64,000 nt of DNA, from NCBI RefSeq assembly GCF_001418085.1, contig NZ_LIQH01000039.1, positions 310,001 through 374,000 of the forward strand. Reading direction: 5' to 3'. Positions 28,588-38,134 of this stretch are shown here, piece by piece (position 1 is the stretch's first letter; each line of letters begins with the position of its first letter). Source of the stretch: Lacinutrix algicola. Its GTDB lineage: Bacteria > Bacteroidota > Bacteroidia > Flavobacteriales > Flavobacteriaceae. A program made the translations under genes and the position numbers. The notes beneath the pieces were generated by a model that saw nothing but the letters and a program-made list of their open reading frames with translations, searched no databases and was not told where the DNA came from.

Positions 28588-30387
28588 TTAGAGTGTTTGT
28601 ATATTTTCATTTCCAAACCATTCGGTTATTTTAACCATTGCTGAATCTCCCATTTGAGAAAGAGCTAAAACAACTAAATTTTCTTTAGCCCTAGAACAAG
28701 AGACATAAAATAGGTTTTTAGTTCGTAATTTTCTTTGTTCTAAATGATCTGTAACATCAAAGAATTTTTCAAAATTATATTGTGCTGGCCAACTTGTATC
28801 ATCAATTACCACTAAGACATTTCTATATTCTTCTCCTTTTGTTCCGTGTTTAGTTGAATATGAAGTTTGTTCTTGGATGTGTTTAAATACAGAGATTACT
28901 TCACTATAATTTATAAGCATTAAGGATTCATAAAATTCTTTATTTTTAGTTGCTCTTTTGTTTTCATCTTCATCTGTAATACTTGTAATATCTACACTTA
29001 ATTGTTCTATGAATTTTTGTAATTTTCTAGAAGCAAGCGATAACTTATTTTCTTGACAAAAATTAAAAACATCTTGAACTGCTCCAGTCATCCTTATAGT
29101 AGTCAATGCTTGTAATTTACTTTCTATTTCTTTTTTATCAGAATGTTTAGTTAATGAGCTAAAAACACCTTGTTGTTTTAAATATTTTATAACTCTGTTG
29201 TAATTTCCCTCTTCCCAAAAAGAAACTAAATGTTCTATTCCAGTCTCACGTTCTTTAGAAGTCTTTTTGTCTATAGAGCCCATAAAGTATGAAGAAAAAA
29301 CATTTTCTCTCTTTAATAATGCTTCTTTTGCACTTTGAGTGTACCTTTTTACGAAAAGTTTATAAAGATTTAAGAAGCCAGCTCTTTCAGCTACTTTACT
29401 GTTTGCGATTATTAATATTTTGTCATTGCCTGATTCTGAAAAATCCCAACCTTTTGTTTCTAAACTTGAAATTATGCTCTCATAGTCAGAATCTTTTTTA
29501 GGTGCAATTCTTTCTTTATAATCTGCTACTTTTTCTTTTGGCTGCTTTGGAGTATTTGTACAATTAATAAATTGAACACTTCCTCTAGTACTTTCTTTAC
29601 TTTCAGGTATTGTTTGAGTTATATTATCTCGAATATTATTTAATAGTTTAACAACACTTTCGGAAGAACGATAATTATCGTCCTTTGTTACAAGTTTAAG
29701 TTTGTTAGAATCGATATAGGATTGTAGTGAACCAATTCCTTCATCATAGATTTTTTGATAAGAATCTCCGTAAAAACCAACTAATAGTTTTGTTTTATTT
29801 CTTTCGAGTAAATGATTAATAATAGCATCAACAGTTTCAATTGCTGTATCTTGATATTCATCTATAAATAAATAGGGATATTTTTGACCTAAAATATGAG
29901 TTAATGCAGTATAGTTTTTAAACATTTGTAAAGACAGTGTAATTACATCATCATGATGTAAACTTCCTTGTTCAAAATCTCTATAACCACTATCATCGTA
30001 AGTAACTTCTTTAATTCTATCTTTTAATCTAGTTTTATAATTTTCAGGTTTTTTGCTATTTAAAAGCATAAACTCATTTAATGCATCTAATTCAATTATT
30101 AGTTGCTTGTTGAATCTTTTGATACAATCCCATAAAAATTCATGAATGGTAGAAACAATAACTAACGGATTATTTTCAAGCCTTTCAATAATTTCATTTT
30201 TTGCAACATTAGTATAAGTGATACAAACAATTTTTTGATTATTTAATTTTATACTTTCTCCTTTTGTTTCTAAAACGTAATTTATCGTCTGAATTAAAGT
30301 ATATGTTTTTCCTGAACCAGCGCCAGCTTCAAGTACATAACTTTTATTTTCTTCTATATGTTTTCTAATTTGTTCAATAGCTGTCAT
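28588..30387 (-). CDS. gajB: UvrD-like helicase, GajB of a Gabija-type system
   Basis: The 599-residue superfamily 1 helicase has Walker A EAGAGSGKTYTLI (residues 20-32), motif II FIDEYQDTA, motif IV-like NYRSSESVVKLLNNIR, motif V YSTKHGTKGEEYRNV and motif VI YVSCSRAKENLVV. It starts one base after the OLD-type nuclease gene, the GajA-GajB order. In Gabija the GajB subunit senses DNA ends or nucleotide loss and acts with the GajA nuclease complex. It is somewhat longer than the best studied GajB. A class 2 OLD-UvrD pair with another role is the alternative. Confidence 0.85.
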   Translation of the reverse strand: MTAIEQIRKHIEENKSYVLEAGAGSGKTYTLIQTINYVLETKGESIKLNNQKIVCITYTNVAKNEIIERLENNPLVIVSTIHEFLWDCIKRFNKQLIIELDALNEFMLLNSKKPENYKTRLKDRIKEVTYDDSGYRDFEQGSLHHDDVITLSLQMFKNYTALTHILGQKYPYLFIDEYQDTAIETVDAIINHLLERNKTKLLVGFYGDSYQKIYDEGIGSLQSYIDSNKLKLVTKDDNYRSSESVVKLLNNIRDNITQTIPESKESTRGSVQFINCTNTPKQPKEKVADYKERIAPKKDSDYESIISSLETKGWDFSESGNDKILIIANSKVAERAGFLNLYKLFVKRYTQSAKEALLKRENVFSSYFMGSIDKKTSKERETGIEHLVSFWEEGNYNRVIKYLKQQGVFSSLTKHSDKKEIESKLQALTTIRMTGAVQDVFNFCQENKLSLASRKLQKFIEQLSVDITSITDEDENKRATKNKEFYESLMLINYSEVISVFKHIQEQTSYSTKHGTKGEEYRNVLVVIDDTSWPAQYNFEKFFDVTDHLEQRKLRTKNLFYVSCSRAKENLVVLALSQMGDSAMVKITEWFGNENIQTL

Positions 30388-30388
30388 T

Positions 30389-32422
30389 CTAATCGTTTTT
30401 AGATAACCATATTAAACCTTCTTTTATGTATTCTGGAACTTTCCATTCTCCATATTTTTCTTCATTAAATGACATAATATCGAATGTGAAATTTGTTTTT
30501 ACTTTAGAGCTTGATGGAGTAGGGATTTTATCCATTAAAGAATGTGATTTTAAAAAAGAAAAACGATTTTTTACAACAATTTTAGATTTATCATCTTTTG
30601 TAAATTCAGATAGTAAAAGTGTTTTATTAGTATTAATAAATGATTCTTCAAAGCTTCTTCCAATAAAACTATTTTCATTTGTTTGATATGCTACACGAAT
30701 ATTTTCTTGTGTTTTTTCATCATTTGTACAATTCGTAAGATCTTTAATAGTTGTTTTATTTGGCAACCATTTTTTTAATGTTTCATTAGTAGTAAATTTA
30801 TTATCATCAATAGGACTAACTTGACAAGCTCCATTTTCGTCACTTGAATCAATATCTGTAATTATCAATGTTCTTACATTAATAAACTCTAATATTTCCC
30901 TGAAAGAATGGGCATATGCTCCACCAACTTCTAAAATAGAAACATATTCATTACATAATGATTTTGCTGATTTCTGTATCATTTGAGGTAAAAGCATGCG
31001 TTCAGTTGTTCCTTCAACTAAAATAACTTTATCAGCAAAAAACAAATCAGATTTATGAAGCGTTAAATATTGTCTTAAAAATCTAAAAGTTCGTTTATAA
31101 TCTTTAATTTTTAAATTATTAAAATCTTGATTTGTTATTTTGTATCCTCCTGAATCCGTTGGAAATCTATTGAAATATCTAATTCTATTGAACCCTTTTT
31201 CAGTTTCAATTCCAGATTCTGAAAGAATATGTGATGAATGAGTTGTAATTATAACTTGTATTTGTAAAGCTGTATCTTTTTTTGCCTCTTTAACAACTTC
31301 TAAAACTTGACTTATAAACACTTGTTGCATTTGTGGATGCATATGCGCTTCAGGCTCTTCTATTAATACCACAAGAAAATTTGACAGTTTTTCTTCTTTG
31401 GAGTTTTTAAATTTTTCAATGAAACTTGCTAATTCAAGAATCATATAGATAAGATTGCTATAACCTAATCCATTATAGCTTTCGGGTAAGTTAACCTCAT
31501 TTTGTTTATATAAGTACTGAATATTATTTTTTAAAACTTTTTCAGAGTCAAATTTTGAATCTATTTCAATTTCAGGTATTTTAATTTCAGTATGTGCCCC
31601 AAATTGTTTAAGCTTTGATTGAATACCCTCAAGTACTTTATTGTATTTAATTTTTAAATCTTTTGATACGGAAGTAAGTGCATTTTCTAGATCAATTACA
31701 TCTTTATTATTTTTATCTCTTTGGTTATAATAGTTAGAAAACCCAAGAGATAAAGCATTGTTAGAATCACCTTTTGTGTCATCCAAAATTCGCATTGCTT
31801 CAATACTTTCAAAAAGTACTACTTTTTGAATTTTAGTTTTAAAACTATCCTCTATTATTCTTGTATAGTCAGATTCTTTATCAATTGCATAACAAACTGT
31901 TTGGTATAATAAGGTTATATTTTTATGAAGATATTCTATTAACTTTATTGCTTTATCTTCTCTGTTTTCAAATGATTGAAATACTTTTAAAGTGTTTTTT
32001 GGTTCAAAAGAAATAGAAATTACAGCATCGTTTCTAGCGTCCTCCAAATCGGTTATAAATTCACTAAGTTCAACTAATGATTCATTATTTTCTTTATTGT
32101 ATTCAATTTCAAAACTGATTTTAATTTTTGGAATATCAACTATTAGTTGTTTTTCAAGTGTTTTTTTGTATTCTTCTGTAATTCCGTGTTTCTTAGATTC
32201 TAAGTATTTGCTGTGAACAGCTTTGAAAGTAGCATAAGTACTTTGGGAAAAGTCCTCAAAAATAAATTTACCATCAGTAGAAGTAGCCAATTTGATTGCT
32301 TCAAAAAAAGAGGTTTTTCCGGTATTATTCTTTCCTACAATTAGCGTGATGTCGTTTTCAAGACTGCAATTTATATCATCCAAAAGACGAAAGTTTTGGA
32401 CTTGTATTTTATTGATTTTCAT
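30389..32422 (-). CDS. gajA: OLD-family ATPase/TOPRIM nuclease, GajA of a Gabija-type system
   Basis: The 677-residue protein has an SMC/ABC-like ATPase: Walker A VGKNNTGKTS (residues 29-38), signature-like YNGLGYSNLIYM, Walker B VVLIEEPEAHMHPQ and H-loop TTHSSHIL. A C-terminal TOPRIM domain follows (KVILVEGTTERMLLP and ITDIDSSDENG), which supplies the metal-dependent nicking site. This is the layout of OLD nucleases and of GajA. It is the first gene of the pair and almost abuts gajB. It is expected to cut phage DNA once ATP inhibition is relieved. The protein is about 100 residues longer than typical GajA, in a helical insert in the ATPase (about residues 60-260). Confidence 0.87.
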   Translation of the reverse strand: MKINKIQVQNFRLLDDINCSLENDITLIVGKNNTGKTSFFEAIKLATSTDGKFIFEDFSQSTYATFKAVHSKYLESKKHGITEEYKKTLEKQLIVDIPKIKISFEIEYNKENNESLVELSEFITDLEDARNDAVISISFEPKNTLKVFQSFENREDKAIKLIEYLHKNITLLYQTVCYAIDKESDYTRIIEDSFKTKIQKVVLFESIEAMRILDDTKGDSNNALSLGFSNYYNQRDKNNKDVIDLENALTSVSKDLKIKYNKVLEGIQSKLKQFGAHTEIKIPEIEIDSKFDSEKVLKNNIQYLYKQNEVNLPESYNGLGYSNLIYMILELASFIEKFKNSKEEKLSNFLVVLIEEPEAHMHPQMQQVFISQVLEVVKEAKKDTALQIQVIITTHSSHILSESGIETEKGFNRIRYFNRFPTDSGGYKITNQDFNNLKIKDYKRTFRFLRQYLTLHKSDLFFADKVILVEGTTERMLLPQMIQKSAKSLCNEYVSILEVGGAYAHSFREILEFINVRTLIITDIDSSDENGACQVSPIDDNKFTTNETLKKWLPNKTTIKDLTNCTNDEKTQENIRVAYQTNENSFIGRSFEESFINTNKTLLLSEFTKDDKSKIVVKNRFSFLKSHSLMDKIPTPSSSKVKTNFTFDIMSFNEEKYGEWKVPEYIKEGLIWLSKND

Positions 32423-32684
32423 TTAAATTCTCATTTGATAAGGACTTTTTTTTGAAACTTAATTTCTTTAGTATCAAAAAATGTTTCTAATAGATTAATT
32501 AATAGCTAAAACGAAGTTACCAAAAACCGAATGAAAATCAACCATGAGTCTAAACAAAAAAATACCGGATTTCAGCTAACTAGTTTTCAAATTCAATTTT
32601 CTAAAATTCTACAAAAAAACGAGTGCTAACTTCGTTAACTAATTTAGCAACCTCTTAATCTGTTTGTATTAAAAATCTCTATAT

Positions 32685-33566
32685 TTAATACTCCGTTGTA
32701 TCCAATAACTTAGCACAGTCTACAACTTTAGTAATGGTTTTATTGCCTTCGTTTTTCCGCCAATGGATATACAAATCGATTTGTTGTTCTAAATCTATAA
32801 AACGCACATTATTAAATTTGGAGTATTTAAAAGAATGCGGTAAAATAGAAATACCAAGTCCTTTAGACACGAGATTTAAAATCATGCCACCAAAATCGGA
32901 TTCGATACTAATTTTAGGTTCAAAACCATACTGATTAAACAAGTTACGTAGTAAAGACGAAAAATAGGTGGTTTGGTGTAAACCCGAAAGTATAAAATTT
33001 TCGTGTTGTAGTTTGTCTATATTGTTAACGGTATCGGCATTTAACCAATGGTTTTTGGGTACTGCAATGCAAATAGGTTCTGTAAATAATTTAAGCGATT
33101 GTATGTTAATATGTGAAATAGAGTCGCGACTAAAGGCAATATCTGTTTGGTAATTAAGGAGTAGTTTTTCGTGGTTTTCGTCGGTAAGTTCGGCTAGTTC
33201 TAATTTAAGATCTGGTAAATTGGTTGTAATAAGGTCTAGAAAATTAGGCAGCAAACTAAAGGTGATGGAACCAGGATAGGATATAGAAACCACACCAGCA
33301 TCGCCTTGATTAATTTTTTTGGCTTGTTGGTAAATATGGTCCAACTCGTTCATGGTTTTGCTCCAATGTTGTTGCAGGAATTTACCAGCATCAGTCAGTT
33401 TTACGTTTCTTTTATTTCTTTCGAAAAGTAAAAAACCCAACTCGTCTTCCAGTGCTTGTATTTGTCTGGTTAAAGAGGATTGCGAGATGTACACTTTTTC
33501 GGCAGTGTTCCAAAAGTGGAGTTCTTCGGCTAAAACCAAAAAATATTTTATTTGCTGTGTGGTCAT
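32685..33566 (-). CDS. LysR-family transcriptional regulator
   Basis: The 293-residue protein has the N-terminal winged HTH of LysR proteins (TTQQIKYFLVLAEELHF, then SQSSLTRQIQALEDELG) and a C-terminal periplasmic-binding-like effector domain from about residue 90. It is divergent from a LysE-type exporter gene 103 bases away, the usual arrangement of LysR regulators and their targets, so it probably controls that exporter. The effector is unknown. Confidence 0.92.
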   Translation of the reverse strand: MTTQQIKYFLVLAEELHFWNTAEKVYISQSSLTRQIQALEDELGFLLFERNKRNVKLTDAGKFLQQHWSKTMNELDHIYQQAKKINQGDAGVVSISYPGSITFSLLPNFLDLITTNLPDLKLELAELTDENHEKLLLNYQTDIAFSRDSISHINIQSLKLFTEPICIAVPKNHWLNADTVNNIDKLQHENFILSGLHQTTYFSSLLRNLFNQYGFEPKISIESDFGGMILNLVSKGLGISILPHSFKYSKFNNVRFIDLEQQIDLYIHWRKNEGNKTITKVVDCAKLLDTTEY

Positions 33567-33669
33567 AACAAATGCGTTTTTTGCATTACTGAATCAAAAA
33601 TATGTATTTTTTAATAAGTAGCATCCTATTTTCTTTGTGTAAAGTTTATTAATAATTCTAAATTTTAAA

Positions 33670-34299
33670 ATGATGTTAGGTGTTGAAAATTTTATAACCT
33701 TTTTGGTTACCGCAGCTTTTTTTGTAATGATACCAGGAATGGATACTGTTTTTGTTTTAAATAAATCGATTAGTCAAGGACGTAAATCTGGAATAGTTTC
33801 AGCAATGGGTATTAATACAGGTGTGTTAACACATACGTGTTTGTCGGCTTTGGGTTTATCGGTTTTAATTGCAAAATCTGCAATAGCCTTTATGGTTATT
33901 AAATATGTTGGCGCAGTTTATTTAGTATATATAGGCGTGAAGAAATATAGAGATACATCGGTATTTGCTATAGAAAACAACACGGAAACGGTTAAAAATA
34001 ATACTAAAAATGACTTTTGGGCTGGTTTTTTTACTAACTCATTAAATCCTAAAGTTGCATTATTCTTTTTAGCATTTTTTCCGCAGTTTATTACACCTTC
34101 AAAATTAGAAGATCCTATTCCTTTTGTTTTATTAGGACTTACGTTTGCAACAATAGGTGTGGTTTGGTATGTGTTATTAACGTTATTTGCAAGTACGTTT
34201 TCTAATAAAATAAAAAGCGCTCCTAATTCGGGAAAATGGCTTAATAAAATTAGTGGTTTTGTGTTTGTACTAATGGGATTGCAAATTGCTTTTGGATAG
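33670..34299 (+). CDS. LysE-family amino-acid/metabolite exporter
   Basis: The 209-residue membrane protein has six predicted helices and the LysE/RhtB motifs PGMDTVFVLNKSISQGRKSG near the N terminus and NSLNPKVALFFLAFFPQF in the middle. It exports amino acids or similar small molecules across the inner membrane; the substrate is not determinable. ATG codons at 33670 and 33673 are both possible starts. It is divergent from the LysR gene and convergent with the VF530 gene, 15 bases away. Confidence 0.92.
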   Translation: MMLGVENFITFLVTAAFFVMIPGMDTVFVLNKSISQGRKSGIVSAMGINTGVLTHTCLSALGLSVLIAKSAIAFMVIKYVGAVYLVYIGVKKYRDTSVFAIENNTETVKNNTKNDFWAGFFTNSLNPKVALFFLAFFPQFITPSKLEDPIPFVLLGLTFATIGVVWYVLLTLFASTFSNKIKSAPNSGKWLNKISGFVFVLMGLQIAFG

Positions 34300-34314
34300 A
34301 AGTGGTTTACTTTT

Positions 34315-34677
34315 TTAGTGAGTATTGGTTTCTCTTTTATTTTCTACCATTTCTAAATAAAGGTCCTCAACATGTTCTCGCGCCCAAGCAGTGCGCCTTA
34401 AAAAACCGAGACTCGATTTCATAGTTGGGTTGAAGATAAAACAACGAAGATTGGTGCGCTCTCCCAAATACTCCCAGCCATAATGTGTTACTAAACGCTC
34501 TAAGACTTGTTTAAGTTTTACACCATGAAATGGGTTGTCTAATTGTTCTTGTGTGGCTTGCCTTCTTATGCGTTTTGTTGGTTGGCTTTCATTAGCTGTT
34601 GGCTGCAACTCTGTTTCTGGAAGAGCATGAGGTTGTGCGTGTTTATTATCCAATTCGTTCTTTTTTTCGGTGTCCAT
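34315..34677 (-). CDS. VF530 / DUF2132 family small DNA-binding-like protein
   Basis: The 120-residue protein has a polar, low-complexity first half (residues 1-45, rich in Gln, Glu, Pro and Thr) and a C-terminal VF530 domain. The domain shows NPFHGVKLKQVLERLVTHYG, GERTNLRCFIFNP and SSLGFLRRTAWAREHVEDLY. The fold is a small helical bundle suggested to bind DNA; its cellular role is not established. Confidence 0.85.
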   Translation of the reverse strand: MDTEKKNELDNKHAQPHALPETELQPTANESQPTKRIRRQATQEQLDNPFHGVKLKQVLERLVTHYGWEYLGERTNLRCFIFNPTMKSSLGFLRRTAWAREHVEDLYLEMVENKRETNTH

Positions 34678-34792
34678 TATTGGTTTATGGTTTGTTGTCG
34701 CTTTTATTTTGTGTGTTTATAGGGTGGTCTGTTTTTCTAGTTTCTATTTAGCCGTTATATTATCACGCGGTAAATTTAAACTAGGTTAGCTG

Positions 34793-35380
34793 CTACTTGC
34801 TTTGTTTTATTTTCTTTTTGTTCTCGAATCTAAATTCGTCTAATTCTAATAATTCAGATTTAATCTTTTCTTTCCATTCTGTAACCTTTTTTTCATTTCG
34901 ACCACTTTGGGTTGTTCTCATTAATTCTAATCTAGTTTCAGATAATTCTGATATTATTTCGTTGTTAATTTTATTCACAATATCAACACCTTTAGAAATT
35001 TGGCGTTTATTTTTTAATATTCTTTTTCTGAATTTTCTAGTACTAATTTCGGTAAGATCAAATTGCATTTGCTGAAAGTGAATTTGCTTTTCAATACTCT
35101 TAACCTTTGTAGTATCTATCCAAGAGGCATTACCTAAAAATAGATTTTCAATTTTCTGATTCAGATTACGTTTCATAAAATCGAAACCACCAATAGAGTG
35201 GGTGACTATAAATTGACTATAAACAGCATCATTGCCTTCGGTACCTATTTTAATTTTAAAATCGTCTATTGTTAATTTAGAACTTGAACTCCATCTTTTT
35301 TGTCCGTCTTGTAATTCTTGTGAAAAACTTGAATTTAAACACGCTGTAATTAATATAATTGATAGGAATATTTTTTTCAT
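34793..35380 (-). CDS. Secreted hypothetical protein
   Basis: I do not recognise a named function. The 195-residue product has a signal peptide (ending NSSFSQ) and a mature part with WSSSSKLTIDDFKIK near the front, a layout seen in DUF922-like flavobacterial exported proteins. The C-terminal 80 residues are basic and probably one long helix. No catalytic HExxH is present. It is a single gene. Confidence 0.7.
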   Translation of the reverse strand: MKKIFLSIILITACLNSSFSQELQDGQKRWSSSSKLTIDDFKIKIGTEGNDAVYSQFIVTHSIGGFDFMKRNLNQKIENLFLGNASWIDTTKVKSIEKQIHFQQMQFDLTEISTRKFRKRILKNKRQISKGVDIVNKINNEIISELSETRLELMRTTQSGRNEKKVTEWKEKIKSELLELDEFRFENKKKIKQSK

Positions 35381-35701
35381 TTCTTTAAATAAGTTTTTCT
35401 TCTAGTGGTATAGTCTTTTGGTTACACTATTTTTCAATTATTGAATCTGTTTTTAAATAGTGATCACAAAAACTTTTAAACTCCATTTTTGTTAATAATA
35501 CTATGTACAATTTGTAGAGTTATTAAGCTTATAAAGTTATCAAAAATAAAGCCAATTGAAAATCTGAATAGCATTATGTGTCTTTTAATATGCAAAATCA
35601 AAGTTACTAAAGTTTAGTTAGCATAATTTGTGACAAACCGTAATTGTAAAATAAAAATATAAAAAAAACCACCTTGCTTTCGCAAAGTGGCTTAAAATAA
35701 T
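35381..35701. other. 320-base intergenic region without a gene
   Basis: No coding frame is convincing here. Its left end is the upstream region of the secreted protein gene at 34793-35380. Its right end holds the terminator at 35661-35693. The rest is plain AT-rich sequence. Confidence 0.6.
35661..35693 (-). terminator. Terminator after the epimerase gene
   Basis: CCACCTTGC pairs with GCAAAGTGG (one mismatch) around TTTC; an A8 run on the left gives the T-run on the - strand. The stem is nearly the same as that at 37453-37482. Confidence 0.8.
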
Positions 35702-36706
35702 TTATTTCTGCTCCCAATCATTTTTTAAGTAGTTAAGGGCTTCTTCTAAAGCTTGTTTTGATGTCTTTGGATTATAGCCTAAAACGGTTTTAGATTTATT
35801 GATGTCGTAATTTTGTTTTAAACCATAAAACATATCTAAATAGTGGCGTTGTAGTAAGGGTTCTTTTCCTGTTATTTTACTACTAAATTCCATTAATCCT
35901 GCAACGGAATACAATAAGCATTTAGGTACTTTTTTAGGTGTTTTTAGTTTTAGTTCTGGATATAAATTTGCTGCTATTTTTACACTGTTTTGCAATGTGG
36001 TGTGTGTTGGGTTGGAAAGAATATAGCGTTCTTGGTTTTCGCCTTTTATCATGGCTTGATAAGTGCCAAAAGCTACATCTTTTACATCTACCCAATTTAA
36101 AGTAACGTTGGTATCTATGGGAATTTCGCCTTTTAAAATTTGATGGACTAAATTATTAGAATAGCTTAATTTGTGTGCGTAGCTACCAATCATGGCAGAT
36201 GGCAAAATTAATACGGTTCTAATATTATATGCTTTGCCTAATTTTAAAGCAAGTTTATCGGAGTCGTTTTTAGAATTGTAATACCAGTTTCTACGGTCTT
36301 TATTATAGCCATTATCTACATTTGCTGGTAAGGTTGTAAAATCTAAAGAAGCTACAGAACTTACGTACACAATGTTTTTAATACCACAAGCTTTAGCCAC
36401 ATCGAATACATTTTGTGTGCCTTTTAAGTTGTTGTCGTAAATTTCGACCTTTGGATTTTTTGCCCACATACTAAAATTTGCAGCTACAGCATATAGATGT
36501 GTAACACCTTTAAAGGCTTTTTCTAGTGATGGTTTGTCTAAAAGGTCTGCTTGCACAACTTCGCAATTTAAACCTTTAAAAGGTGAAGTATTATTAATAT
36601 CTCTAACGGTGGTTCTTACGTGTTGGTTTTTAGAAAGTAGCAAGCGTATTAAATTATTTCCTAAATGTCCGTTTCCACCTGTAACTAATGCAATGTCTTT
36701 ACTCAT
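35702..36706 (-). CDS. NAD(P)-dependent epimerase/reductase, extended SDR family
   Basis: The 334-residue protein opens with TGGNGHLGNNLIRLL, the Rossmann glycine motif, and has the YxxxK-like catalytic site in the NWYYNSKNDSDKLALK region (Tyr and Lys about residues 142-152). The dihydroflavonol-4-reductase-like subgroup fits best. It should reduce or epimerise a sugar or carbonyl compound, but the substrate is unknown. It is followed by its own terminator; the upstream neighbour encodes a Crp-type regulator. Confidence 0.85.
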   Translation of the reverse strand: MSKDIALVTGGNGHLGNNLIRLLLSKNQHVRTTVRDINNTSPFKGLNCEVVQADLLDKPSLEKAFKGVTHLYAVAANFSMWAKNPKVEIYDNNLKGTQNVFDVAKACGIKNIVYVSSVASLDFTTLPANVDNGYNKDRRNWYYNSKNDSDKLALKLGKAYNIRTVLILPSAMIGSYAHKLSYSNNLVHQILKGEIPIDTNVTLNWVDVKDVAFGTYQAMIKGENQERYILSNPTHTTLQNSVKIAANLYPELKLKTPKKVPKCLLYSVAGLMEFSSKITGKEPLLQRHYLDMFYGLKQNYDINKSKTVLGYNPKTSKQALEEALNYLKNDWEQK

Positions 36707-36766
36707 GTTTTTGTTTTTTGTTTGAGCAAAGGTCTGTGGTAATTAAGAGTCTAAAAATAACATTTG

Positions 36767-37336
36767 TTAGAAAGTGATTTGTTTTCTAATTCTGCTTAGA
36801 GATTGTGGTTCCATACCTAAAAAGGAAGCGATATTATCTATAGAGACATTTAAAGCCAGGTTTGGTTGCTGTTCTACAAATTTTAAATAGCGTTGTTTTG
36901 CTGTTAATATCTGAAAATCTTTAACGCGTTCTAGTTTGCAATTTAAATGTTCGTTAGTAACCGTTTTTATAAAATTGCTCCAAAATGTAGAGTTGGCTTG
37001 TAGTAGGTTGTAATCTGATTTAGAGATTTTTAATAGTTTGCAATCGGTAACGGTTTCGTAGTAGTCGGGAGCAGGAGTTTCGGTCATAAAACTCTCTAAA
37101 GAAGTGAAAAAATCGTGCTCTGGTACTAAATGTTGTATTACAATTTTTCCATCAATATTTTGATAGCCTTTTACAATGCCTTCACTTAAAAAATAAATAT
37201 AGCGTTCTGTTTTACCGGCTTCTAAAAGCTTGGTTTGTGCAGGCCTATTTTCGATTATAAAATAGTTTTTAACTAAACGGATATCGTCTTCAGTTAAAGT
37301 AAATCGAGATTGAATATAGTTTAGTAAGTTTTTCAT
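36767..37336 (-). CDS. Crp/Fnr-family transcriptional regulator
   Basis: The 189-residue protein has an N-terminal cyclic-nucleotide-binding-like beta-roll (residues 15-115) and a C-terminal winged HTH with SIDNIASFLGMEPQSLSRIRK. No Fnr-type cysteine cluster is seen. The effector is unknown. It stands 60 bases upstream of the epimerase gene on the same strand, which may be its target. Confidence 0.88.
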   Translation of the reverse strand: MKNLLNYIQSRFTLTEDDIRLVKNYFIIENRPAQTKLLEAGKTERYIYFLSEGIVKGYQNIDGKIVIQHLVPEHDFFTSLESFMTETPAPDYYETVTDCKLLKISKSDYNLLQANSTFWSNFIKTVTNEHLNCKLERVKDFQILTAKQRYLKFVEQQPNLALNVSIDNIASFLGMEPQSLSRIRKQITF

Positions 37337-37452
37337 TGTTAGAGTATGTAATGCTATAAAACACTGTGCTAAAGTTTTGTGTTATTTGATTTTATAGATA
37401 ATGAAACGAAGTTAGCCAAAATTATTAAAGTTTTAGGTTTGAGTAAAAACAA

Positions 37453-37482
37453 AAAACCACTTTGCTTTCGCAAAGTGGTTTT
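37453..37482 (-). terminator. Terminator after the peroxiredoxin cluster
   Basis: AAAACCACTTTGC and GCAAAGTGGTTTT form a perfect 13-pair stem with a TTTC loop; A residues at left give T residues on the - strand. Confidence 0.88.
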
Positions 37483-37507
37483 AAATAATTTTTCTTTTTC
37501 AGTTTTT

Positions 37508-37765
37508 CTATTTATCAATAGATCCTAAAACACGTTTCATAAAACCATTAACGGCATCTTTTTTAGTCGCTCCATCTTTAATCATTTTATTCACTTCTAT
37601 AGCGCCATACATATTAGAGATTAATTCTCCAATAACGTCTAGTTCCTCATCTTTAAGAGAAGGTACTTCGGTTAGGGCTTCAAGCGTTTCAATGGTTTCG
37701 ATAACAAAGTCTTCGTCGTTGTCTTCTATAAATTGCGTAAGGTGTTTTATTACTGGTAATTTCAT
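37508..37765 (-). CDS. Small acidic protein linked to peroxiredoxin (DUF6952-like)
   Basis: The 85-residue acidic, helical protein (LPVIKHLTQFIEDNDEDFVI, then a C-terminal basic helix GFMKRVLGSIDK) has no catalytic motif. It is the third gene of a - strand run after a peroxiredoxin and a thioredoxin gene, an arrangement I recall from other flavobacteria. I infer a role in the same peroxide-removal unit; a precise function cannot be given. Confidence 0.75.
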   Translation of the reverse strand: MKLPVIKHLTQFIEDNDEDFVIETIETLEALTEVPSLKDEELDVIGELISNMYGAIEVNKMIKDGATKKDAVNGFMKRVLGSIDK

Positions 37766-37813
37766 TGATAAATTTATTTTTTTACTTCCGCGAAAGCGAA
37801 AATAGTTTTGTTA

Positions 37814-38122
37814 TTATGCTACTTCGTCAACTAATGCTTTTAAAACATCGAATTTGTTAGTCTGTGTTTGATTTACAAATTTTCCGTCTTTAAAAGCCGC
37901 AAATGTTGGTAAGTTATCTACTGTAGCTAATTTTCTAGATTCCGGGAATTTTTCCGCATCAGCGATAACAAATGTTATATTTTTTAATTCGCCAGCTAAT
38001 TTCTTAACCTTTGGTTTCATAATACGACAGTTACCACACCACGTTGCAGAATATTGTACTACTACAGTATCGTTAGCAGCAATAATTTCGGCTAAATTGT
38101 CTTGACTTAATTCTTGTACCAT
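37814..38122 (-). CDS. Thioredoxin
   Basis: The 102-residue cytosolic protein has the thioredoxin fold and active site SATWCGNCRIMKP (Cys-Gly-Asn-Cys in place of the usual CGPC), with the cis-Pro loop in VDNLPTFAAFKDG. It starts 12 bases after the peroxiredoxin gene and probably recycles that enzyme. The Asn in the CxxC pair should shift the redox potential relative to standard thioredoxin. Confidence 0.93.
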   Translation of the reverse strand: MVQELSQDNLAEIIAANDTVVVQYSATWCGNCRIMKPKVKKLAGELKNITFVIADAEKFPESRKLATVDNLPTFAAFKDGKFVNQTQTNKFDVLKALVDEVA

Positions 38123-38134
38123 AATATTTTATTT

